Assembly (NCBI GenBank): GCA_963555705.1
Contig: OY743184.1
Location: forward strand, 23,038,859 to 23,102,858
DNA: 64,000 bases
DNA from: Ligustrum vulgare
Lineage: Eukaryota > Streptophyta > Magnoliopsida > Lamiales > Oleaceae
Direction: 5' to 3'
Shown: piece by piece, positions 56,105-64,000 of the stretch
Position numbering within the stretch: position 1 is the first letter of the stretch
Layout: each line of letters starts with the position of its first letter
The notes under the pieces: generated by a model
What the model was told of the DNA's origin: nothing
The model's database searches: none
What the model saw: the letters and a program-made list of their open reading frames with translations, nothing else
Program-made: the position numbers and the translations under genes

Positions 56105-59100
56105 TGTGACGACCCCAAAACCCATTATTTAATTTATAATATTAAGTTGAAAAATTGGGTAAAGTTTTGAAAATTTTGGCACGTAGAACCTTAGGTGTCG
56201 ACACAATGGGTGGTGTCGACACAATGGGTGGCTGAGGCTGCCTTGTTGGGTTGGCGTCGACACCAACACTATTGTTGAGTCAAAATAGTTTTGGTGTTGA
56301 GATCTAGGGTTTTAGCATCAACAGGTAATAATCAAAACTGTCATTTTACATTGAAATGGTAGCTTGAAGAACAAAAACATACTACATAGATAAGTTATGA
56401 ATCATAGTACAACCGATTTTTAGGAAGAGATTACAAAACGACTCAAAACTTTCTCTTCCTTATTTAAAACAAAACAACCCAAAAGCAAGTTATATTACTC
56501 AACTTCCTCGTCAAGAAAGTTATCAGAGTATTCATACTCCATTGTAACACTATCATAAAAGTCTACATAAAAGTGAGAATGTAGAAAACGAGATAAAGCA
56601 GGAAAGTCGCGGTACGCCGCCACGTGTAAATCTCTGTCACATACATATAATTCGCCCATCAGATGCTTTGATCCACCCCCGAGAGATCACTTCAAAGTTA
56701 TTAAAGTGTAGCATCTACAAGTTGAAAAAATTGAAAACATGAATTGATAATCCAATGAGTAATTCGATACACATACAAGTACTTTTCAAAATTATCATTT
56801 CAGGGCCTGATTATAGATTATCTCTTCTATCCCAAAGCGCTTAACATATAAGTTCGCCAACCTCAAATGCACGCAAGTAATAAAGTGGATGTGAGTCAAA
56901 GTATCGATCTCATAGAGATTGTGCAAATTGTATTTTAAATTACTATTCCTTAACCGAAACTATGAAAACTTTGAATTTGAAAATTTTGTTTTGAAAATTA
57001 AACTAAAAAGCAAAAAAAATTTGTTTCAAGAAAACGATGAATTAAAAATGTTAGAATTGTGAATTCACTTTGTTCCATCATCTATATTTTGACCAAATCA
57101 TTTAAAAGCAATTAATGAGTTTTGAAAATTCACATTCCTAATGTTGCTAAGACTCCATTTGGGACAAGAATTAACACATTTTCCTACATATGATCCGACT
57201 ATATTTCTATGACGAATACAAATGTGTAAGAAAGCATTAAAGGATTTGCGAATATTTTTTTTGGATAACACAAAGTATATGAGTATTTTTCTATTTCCTA
57301 TCAGACTTTGTGACAATTAATCAAGGACTAATAATTTCCTACTCTTTCGAAGATAGAAAATTATCATAAACATCAACAATTAAGCGTCCACAATTATAAA
57401 TGAAAATAAAAACATAATTAATTGCATTAAACTCATGAAAATCTTAAATTAAATAACAAGTCAAAACATAGAATTCGTAACTAAAGTATCATCACAATTC
57501 CAACAAGAAATTCTAGCCTAGATACATGATTAAATACAATTCACAAGAAATATGAATAGAAGTCACTCATTCATCTCCTTGATCATTGTTCTTCAATCAT
57601 GAATTTGGTCTTCAATGGATCCCCCAACAATTTGATAGCGTTTTGACATGAAATACGATAATTGGGAAACCCCAAAAATGTGCCTAAGGTTTGGTATTTA
57701 TAGATTAGATCAAAGTATAGGTTAATTGGAAGAGAAAAATGTTGAAAATTGCGTCCAAACTGGCTTCCAAAAGAGTTCCAACCGAACAAGGAAAATTACA
57801 TTTGCGGGAGATCTTTTTGTCACTGCACAATATCTAGTATTTTGATCATATCTTTCTATTCCCTTATCCGATTGAGATAATTCAAAGTGTGTTAGAAAGA
57901 TAACTTAAAGGGCTACAATTCTTACTGAAAAAGGATTTTCCAAATTCGAACATTTACTTCCCATAAATTAGGTTTCAAAACCTGACTAAAAATCTGCCCG
58001 AAAATCTTGTGTGCTTGAAATCAATTTATAGTAATATTCTTATCACAATTCATTCCTTTTTGACTTCTAATTGTATCCAATTGACTTCTATTAATCTTCA
58101 AGTATCCTATCATGGTCCGAATCAATCATTGAGTATTTGCCATTTGGTCCTTCTTCATTTTATTTGTATACTTTAGTCATTGAACTTCTAATTCCTTTCA
58201 ATTTGGTTCTTTCTTTGACTTTACTTCAAATTGGCCCTTTGATTTACATCATCAACTCTTGATTTTCACACTTTAGCTCTTTTATCATCCAAATGACTTG
58301 TTTTTGCTCTATTTCATTCGCTCTCTTGACTTTGGTATTATTTCTGAAACAGAAACAAATAATACAAAAATAAATAGTAGATATTCTTAAAAAAAATGGA
58401 TAAAATCCTGCTTTTAGGAAGGATATACACTATACACTTATCAATATACATAACACGGATATCGATAAATGGCCATATACAATCATGTTGCTCAGTATTT
58501 TACTATCCTCTAGGACTTCTACATCTTATCATCTTTCCTCATGTTCGACTCCAACAGGGTTACTAGATTACCATGTCGTTCGTCGGTGCCTTGGAGTCAC
58601 AAGGTCCTCATGATACACATCGATATCCCAATATCATACCTTGAAAACCGAGGGGTTAGAGTTCAAATCTATAATCATTATTTGAAAATGCTTCTTTTGT
58701 GAATCATATCACATTCAATATCATCATCAATATGCATCAAAAGCATTTCATCAAAGATTCAACTTCGCATATAAAGCAACAATAAAAGGTGTATCGAATA
58801 CTCACTGTTTTTTATCGAATACTCAATAAAAGGTGTATCGAATACTCAATAAAAGGTGAAAATCATAAAATAACTTCTTATCATAATCAAAATTGAAAAT
58901 AGAGAAAGTGTTTACATGGGTGTCAACATAGGTGTCGATACCATACTCATCGTTTACGTTTGGTGTCGATACCAGATCTCCAAGTGTCGACACCAAGCGT
59001 AGTTTCAGAGACTGGAACTTCGTTTCAGTGATTCTTTTGATCCCCAAGCCTCATATTTGGACGTATAACTTTAGAAAAACATGTTTGAAGATCAAAATGA

Positions 59101-59967
59101 CGACTTGAAATGGATCAAAACCAAATTTTGACAAGATTTCAATACCTAGGGTTTAGAAGAAGAAGTTGAATTTCTGCAGCATTTTCCCTTTAGATTTTTT
59201 TGTTGAGTTTTTTATTTCAAAATCATCTCCATTTATAGGAGAAATAAGTTGCACGATTTTGATGAATATCCTGGTTGTAGAGGAGTTTGCTTAAAAGTTA
59301 AGTTTCAATCCAATGATGGCTTAGTAGGAGGTGGTGATTCTCTTACATGAAAGCTGGAGGTGGCCAGGGCACAGGAAAGTTGACTCATAAGAGCTAAGGA
59401 CGTGCAGGTGGTGATTAAAAATAACACCTCATGGCTGCTTATCCAAAAATTTCCGGATTTCTCACAGTTTCAACGGGCTGTTTTTGAGATCAGATTTGAG
59501 GTAGTAAATGAAATCCATTTTGGGTTTTTTTGGTACCATTTCAAAGCACTCATATAGTACTTTCACATGAAATTAACCTCGCAAGATTTAGTTAAATGAG
59601 GAGGAAGTTATGGCATTCCAAAATTGGCCCTTCGAAACTGTCCTTTTCAAGTATTCCGGTTGAGCAGCCAACTTTGAAAATTCGTCGAGAACGGTATAGG
59701 AATCTAAACAACAAACGGATTTCAAATTCTCTAAATTCACTTCGAGTACACATCCGTACATATGAATTATGCATTTATCCGAGGTTGAAAGTTCTCAAAC
59801 GGATCTCCTAAAGAAAGGCGTTAAATCACCATTTTCATAGCTTTTTATTTCTAAAATAATTTTCATTTTCCTTTTCTAAATTCCTTAAAATTTAAATAAT
59901 TTTTAAAAATATATTTATTACGTAAGCATGATTAAATAAAGATGTCATAATTTTTCGGAACGTTACA
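56105..59967. repeat. Solo LTR F (about 2.26 kb) inside LTR D, itself interrupted by solo LTR E
   Basis: Starts TGTGACGACCCC and ends CGGAACGTTACA; perfect 5 bp TSD TGTAA (56100-56104 and 59968-59972). No internal domain or second LTR. It carries repeated GTGTCGACAC palindromes near 56197-56265 and 58918-58996. A TATA-like CTATAAAT is on the minus strand near 59236. Confidence 0.85.
56851..58443 (-). repeat. Solo LTR E of the B/C Athila-like family, inside LTR F
   Basis: Similar over its length to the LTRs at 9879-11312 and 24181-25611 (e.g. GCAAGTAATAAAGTGGATGTGAGTC, CAATGGATCCCCCAACAATTTGA, CACTTATCA at the end). 5 bp TSD ATATA (56846-56850 and 58444-58448). The first base pair is AG instead of TG. 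The region that carries the palindrome array in the other copies has diverged. Confidence 0.87.
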
Positions 59968-60494
59968 TGTAACTTGCCTATCGACTCGTTACAACTCATA
60001 AACAATGAATTATTGATCAAGTAATTCATGCATTAAGAAAAGAAATAAACTCAATACATATAATTGAAGTACAAAACTTGAGAATTGAAATTGAAATTGA
60101 AATAATCAAACTATGTTATTTTTTTCGTCCCAACAATTAAATTAGTTACACATAGTTGAAGAAAAACACGAAGTCATTAAAGCTGAATACATCACCAGAT
60201 TTTGGAATTGAATTGAGGAGGAGTATAAGTTCTTGCACCAAAATCTAATCTCCAACTCAAACCCTAGATTTCTTGAATTTCTTCCTTTGATTTGCATTAT
60301 GATATGATATGATGATTCACTTTTTTTAGTCTAGTTTAGGTCCTTATATAGTCTTTCAATTCAACTCATATTATGGTTAAGCCCGAAAACAAAACTAAAA
60401 GAAACTAAAATATAAAATAAGAACTCGAAATGGACCCTGGGCAGACCGCGAGTTGCAAACCCACGGTCTAAAAGTATTATGGGCTTCTTGGAGG

Positions 60495-61068
60495 AAGGGG
60501 TGGGCATCAACCCGCCAAAATCGCCCAACCCAACCCAACCCGATCGGGTTGGGTTGGGTTTTGATGAAAATTGGGTTGGGTTGGGTTATAAAAAAAAAAT
60601 TTGTTTGGGTTGGGTTGGGTTGTGGGTTGGATGACAAACCCAATCCAACCCGACCCAACCCAATCCAATCAAAATTTTAAAAATATAAGACCATTTAAAT
60701 TTCAAGAATCTTAAATCCATTTTTAATTTGGATGAAACTCAAATATAATTTAAACATATTTTAGTTTTATTAACAAGTATTTAATTTATTATATTTGAGC
60801 TTATTGTATTGTACATAATTTATTTGAGTTAATAATTGATTTATGAGCATAATTTTTTAATTTTCTAAGAATTTTATTTAATTGGACCAAAGCCCAAACC
60901 ACCCAACCCAACCCAACCCGACCGAAACTTGATTGAGTTGGGTTGGGTTGGGTTTGAATTCATATTTGGGTTGGGTTGGGTTGATTTTTTTTCAACCCGA
61001 CCATAGTGGGTTGGGTTCGGGTTGGGCAAAAAACCGACCCAACCCAACCCAACCCACGCCCACCCCTA
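60495..61068. mobile_element. hAT MITE with (GGGTT)n ends
   Basis: Perfect 8 bp TSD CTTGGAGG (60487-60494 and 61069-61076). Ends AAGGGGTGGGCATCAACCCG and complement TAGGGGTGGGCGTGGGTTGG. Each side has about 100-170 bp of GGGTT/AACCC repeats arranged as inverted repeats; the centre is AT-rich. No transposase. Confidence 0.92.
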
Positions 61069-61273
61069 CTTGGAGGTATCCATACTAAAACCTGTCTATT
61101 GATTTCTTCATATATTTCGAACGTGACTTTCTCGTTTTGCTTCAATCTCTTTCAAATTCGAGTTTTAACATAAAATAACTAAATAAACGCACAATTAAGT
61201 AATAACAAACTTAAAAGAACTCACATTTATTCACTTTTTGATGATCAAAATAAATATAAAATTGTACTTATTA

Positions 61274-61890
61274 CTCTATTTTTCAAAGACCTAAAACGCA
61301 AATTGAGCCCACGTTTAGGCTTCAACTTTCAAAAATACATTTTTTCAAAACTTATTTCATCTACGTTCTTCCCATAAATAATATTGAACGTAAATTTAAA
61401 AAACTCTTTATTTTTAACCACACTTTTTCTTTAATAAAAAATCACATCTTCAAAATATATTTTTCCCCCCAAAACTCCTTAAAATAGCATGTGTAATTGT
61501 CTTCGTTTGATAAGTATTGTTTTATAAAATGTGTTTAGACGCGAAGCTCGTCTTTCACATTTCGTTACGCTTTGAGTATTTTTGCGTCTAGACGCATTTA
61601 AATGTGATGCTCCGTTTCGTCATTTCGTCACGATTTACACTTTTTAGAATACTAATATTGTAGTAATTAAAATTTAGTTTATTTATATTTTTGAAGTAAA
61701 ATATATGATTAAAAAGTGGAAAAGAAAAACTTGTATAATTAAAAAATAATTTTGAAAAATATATTATTTATAAATTTGAATAATTGTTTTAAAATCAGTG
61801 GTAAATGCACCTTATCTCGGTACTCTGACTGACGCATTCCAGTTGAAGCACAGCCCTCCGCTTCCGTTCGCCGAATTTTCAATCCTGCAT
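61274..61890. other. AT-rich upstream region of the PPR gene
   Basis: Contains a copy of the dispersed AT-rich repeat (about 61660-61790, reverse orientation) and inverted phrases TTTAGACGCGAAGC / GTCTAGACGCATTT near 61535-61600. No clear TATA box. An open frame extends upstream of the chosen start to 61798 but without an ATG. Confidence 0.5.
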
Positions 61891-63714
61891 ATGCAAAACT
61901 TCATCTTCCCCGTACGCAATAAAATGCAGATGCCTGCACCCATTCGAACCCCGACATGGTTTTCTAGGCGAAGACTTTTCGAACAAAAACTCGCTGACCT
62001 CCAAATATGCAAAGACTTGAATCAACTGAAGCAAGTCCATGCTCTTATATACAAATACGATCTTCAGGGAGACCCCTTTGTTGCACCTAAACTAGTCTCT
62101 GCTTTCTCTTTATGCCGAAAAATGGCACTTGCAATTAGTGTTTTTAATCAAGTAGAGTATCCGAATGTTCATTTGTACAACACGTTGATCAGAGCTCATG
62201 CTCAGAATTCGCAGCCCGAAAAATCGTTTGAGATTTTCTGTGAAATGCAAAATTCTGGGGTTTTTCCGGATAATTTCACCTACATGTTTCTTTTGAAGGC
62301 CTGTTCGAGGAAAGATTGGTTGAAATTAGTTAGAATGATTCATGCCCATGTCGAAAAATGTAATCTCTATTCCGATATATTCGTTCCCAATTCATTAATC
62401 GATGCGTACTCGAAGTGCGGATTGATGGGTATTAAAGCAGCCAAGAAAGTGTATAATGTAATGGAGGTGAGGGATGTGGTTACTCATAATTCGATGATTA
62501 GCGGGTTAGTGAAAGCTGGAGAGTTGATGGAGGCAAAAAAGTTGTTTGATGAAATGCCTGTGAGAGATAGGGTGAGCTGGAACACTATCTTAGACGGATT
62601 TGTAAAGGCCGGGAAGATGAATGTTGCATTCGAGCTGTTTGAAAAAATCCCATTGAGGGATGTCGTCTCTTGGTCTACACTGGTTTCTGGTTATGTCAAA
62701 GCAGGGGATTTAGAAACGGCTAGAATCTTGTTTGATAAGATGCCAGTGAAGAATTTGGTTACCTGGACAATAATAATATCTGGGTACGCCGAAATGGGAC
62801 TTGCAAAGGAGGCAATTGGGTTATATGATCAAATGGAGGAGGCAGGACTGGAACCAGATGATGGAGCATTAGTTAGTATTTTATCTGCCAGTGCAACTTC
62901 TGGTTTGCTTGGGTTAGGGAAGAGAGTTCACAAATCTATTGTGGTGAGTAAGTGTTGTACTTCTGTATGTAATGCTTTAATAGACATGTATGCCAAATGC
63001 GGGAGCTTGAACAAGGCGTCGAATATTTTTGAAGTGATGGTAAGAAAAGATATAGTTTCTTGGAATGTCATGATCCATGCGTTGGCCATGCATGGACATG
63101 GCCACAAAGCTCTTCAATTTTTCGATAGGATGAAACGAGAAGGATTTAGCCCTGATAAAGTGACTTTCGTTGCGGTATTGTCCGCTTGTAGTCATGTGGG
63201 TTTAGTTGATGAAGGGGTTAGTTATTTCTATTCCATGGAAAAAGATTATAGCATCGTTCCCGAGATTGAACACTATGGTTGCACGATTGATCTTTTGGGT
63301 CGTGGGGGGCGTCTCAGGGAAGCTCTTTCGCTTGTACATAACATGCCATTCAAGCCAAATGTGGTTATTTGGAGTGCCCTTCTAAGGGCTTGCCGAATGC
63401 ACAATGCTAAGGGATTTGCAGAGGAGTTGCTTAACCAGATGGTGAAATTAGAGTCAACTGATGCAGGAAGCTGTTCTATGTTGTCAAATATATATGCAAT
63501 GGCAGGGAATTGGCGAAGCTTTGCGAATGCAAGATTGCAAATGAAGAAGACAAACAGAGAGAAGGTATCCGGGGCCAGTTCGATTGAGATGGATGATGGA
63601 TTTCATGAATTCGGTGTGATGGATACATCCCACCCGGAATCTGAGAGAATATATCAGACAGTCAATGGACTGAGTGAGAATCTTAAAAAAGTTGCTTCTA
63701 CACCCTTGAGCTAG
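61891..63714 (+). CDS. PLS-class pentatricopeptide repeat (PPR) protein, E subgroup
   Basis: Intact single-exon frame; first in-frame ATG at 61891 gives 607 residues (a second ATG at 61924 is also possible; nothing upstream of 61891 starts with ATG). The N-terminus with few acidic residues fits targeting to mitochondria or plastids. About twelve to fourteen PPR motifs in the P-L-S pattern follow, e.g. NVHLYNTLIRAHAQ, DIFVPNSLIDAYSKCG, DVVTHNSMISGLVKAGELME, RVSWNTILDGFVKAG, DVVSWSTLVSGYVKAGDLET, DIVSWNVMIHALAMHGHGHK and PDKVTFVAVLSACSHVGLVD. An E-type tail follows (GASSIEMDDGFHEFGVMDTS, then SERIYQTVNGL), with no DYW domain. Such proteins bind specific organelle RNAs, often for C-to-U editing with a DYW partner in trans. 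The order resembles Arabidopsis At3g29230; the RNA target is unknown. Confidence 0.94.
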   Translation: MQNFIFPVRNKMQMPAPIRTPTWFSRRRLFEQKLADLQICKDLNQLKQVHALIYKYDLQGDPFVAPKLVSAFSLCRKMALAISVFNQVEYPNVHLYNTLIRAHAQNSQPEKSFEIFCEMQNSGVFPDNFTYMFLLKACSRKDWLKLVRMIHAHVEKCNLYSDIFVPNSLIDAYSKCGLMGIKAAKKVYNVMEVRDVVTHNSMISGLVKAGELMEAKKLFDEMPVRDRVSWNTILDGFVKAGKMNVAFELFEKIPLRDVVSWSTLVSGYVKAGDLETARILFDKMPVKNLVTWTIIISGYAEMGLAKEAIGLYDQMEEAGLEPDDGALVSILSASATSGLLGLGKRVHKSIVVSKCCTSVCNALIDMYAKCGSLNKASNIFEVMVRKDIVSWNVMIHALAMHGHGHKALQFFDRMKREGFSPDKVTFVAVLSACSHVGLVDEGVSYFYSMEKDYSIVPEIEHYGCTIDLLGRGGRLREALSLVHNMPFKPNVVIWSALLRACRMHNAKGFAEELLNQMVKLESTDAGSCSMLSNIYAMAGNWRSFANARLQMKKTNREKVSGASSIEMDDGFHEFGVMDTSHPESERIYQTVNGLSENLKKVASTPLS

Positions 63715-64000
63715 AAGGGGAATCGATGCCATTGTTTATAGTTGTATGATATGGCAATTAGTTTATTGTAATGGATCTAATTCAAGTGTCCATAGATGAG
63801 AAAGGAAAATTGTTGTTCACTGGAGTTGATGCATCTTCATGTGAAATTATTCACATTTCAAATCGTGGTTGGTTATCAACAATTGCTGAAGACTAAAACC
63901 GTCACAGTTTGGCATGATCGTGTAGCTTAAAACCGTCACAGAGACTAAATTAATCAGGAAAAATTAATCATTCATTTTAACTAGAGCCGCCCCATTTTTT
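63715..64000. other. 3' flank of the PPR gene
   Basis: Non-coding as far as visible; contains a directly repeated AAACCGTCACAG (63896 and 63930). No canonical AATAAA signal close to the stop. Confidence 0.5.

Larger units (their letters stand above)
54800..61273 (-). mobile_element. Truncated Athila-like element D: part of gag plus one LTR with nested insertions
   Basis: Minus-strand order: LTR D (55588-about 61273, interrupted), degraded tRNA-Asp-type primer site (55561-55578), gag fragment (about 54800-55480). The rest of the element and the second LTR are absent, so no TSD. LTR D has been invaded by solo LTR F (56105-59967) and a hAT MITE (60495-61068); without them it is about 1.25 kb. 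Confidence 0.75.

Noticed and set aside
60495..61068. GGGTT repeats as an interstitial telomere tract
   Set aside because: The plant telomere unit is TTTAGGG; here the unit is GGGTT in inverted arrangement, bounded by hAT-like ends and an 8 bp TSD.
61798..61890. Upstream extension of the PPR protein to 61798
   Set aside because: This part begins with GTG and has no ATG; plant nuclear genes start at ATG, so 61891 was used.

Overview
This is a stretch of flowering-plant (eudicot-type) nuclear DNA. It is AT-rich with long intergenic tracts, plant retrotransposon families (a Ty3/gypsy element primed by tRNA-iMet and Athila-like elements with a tRNA-Asp-type primer site), Helitrons, MULE and hAT transposons, a plant tRNA-Gln, and plant-specific genes (UDP-glycosyltransferase, PPR protein). 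Most of the window is transposon, often nested; the boundaries could be set from target-site duplications (TSDs) read directly in the sequence. Family assignments come from recognising protein motifs by eye, not from a search.

Layout. 1-2.1 kb: no gene; a G-rich minisatellite. 2.1-28.6 kb: remains of a Helitron that carries a Rep/helicase gene (minus strand) and an RPA70-like gene (plus strand) and ends at 28607. The helicase was split by gypsy element A (2988-18171, TSD CTCAA). One LTR of A was then split by Athila-like element B (9879-18133, TSD ACGGG/ACGGA). A second Athila-like element, C (19961-25611), lost its 3' part. B and C have gag and protease but no reverse transcriptase. 28.6-34.8 kb: MITEs, a tRNA-Gln(TTG) gene, and an intact reading frame for a UGT708-like glycosyltransferase whose catalytic histidine and nucleotide-sugar motif are altered. 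34.8-45.1 kb: a hAT MITE, a 7.2 kb MULE with ~550 bp terminal inverted repeats, a broken transposase and a nested small Helitron, then tandem repeats and a possible further Helitron end.

45.1-54.1 kb: a six-exon gene for an organelle-targeted SpoU/TrmH-type RNA 2'-O-methyltransferase. Intron 4 contains a 5.3 kb composite of nested hAT elements in which two transposase copies face each other, so the pre-mRNA could fold into a long hairpin. 54.8-61.3 kb: a truncated Athila-like element D whose LTR was invaded by a solo LTR (F), itself invaded by a solo LTR (E) of the B/C family, and by a (GGGTT)n-type hAT MITE. 61.9-63.7 kb: an intact single-exon PLS/E-class PPR gene.

The host genes likely to be functional are the tRNA-Gln, the methyltransferase and the PPR gene; the UGT is open but probably not a normal enzyme. 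All transposon proteins seen are broken. The most interesting points are the intronic inverted hAT pair, the UGT with lost active-site residues, the palindromic CG-rich promoter motifs shared by unrelated LTR families (lost from the promoter LTR of B), and the three hAT families with different simple-sequence ends.
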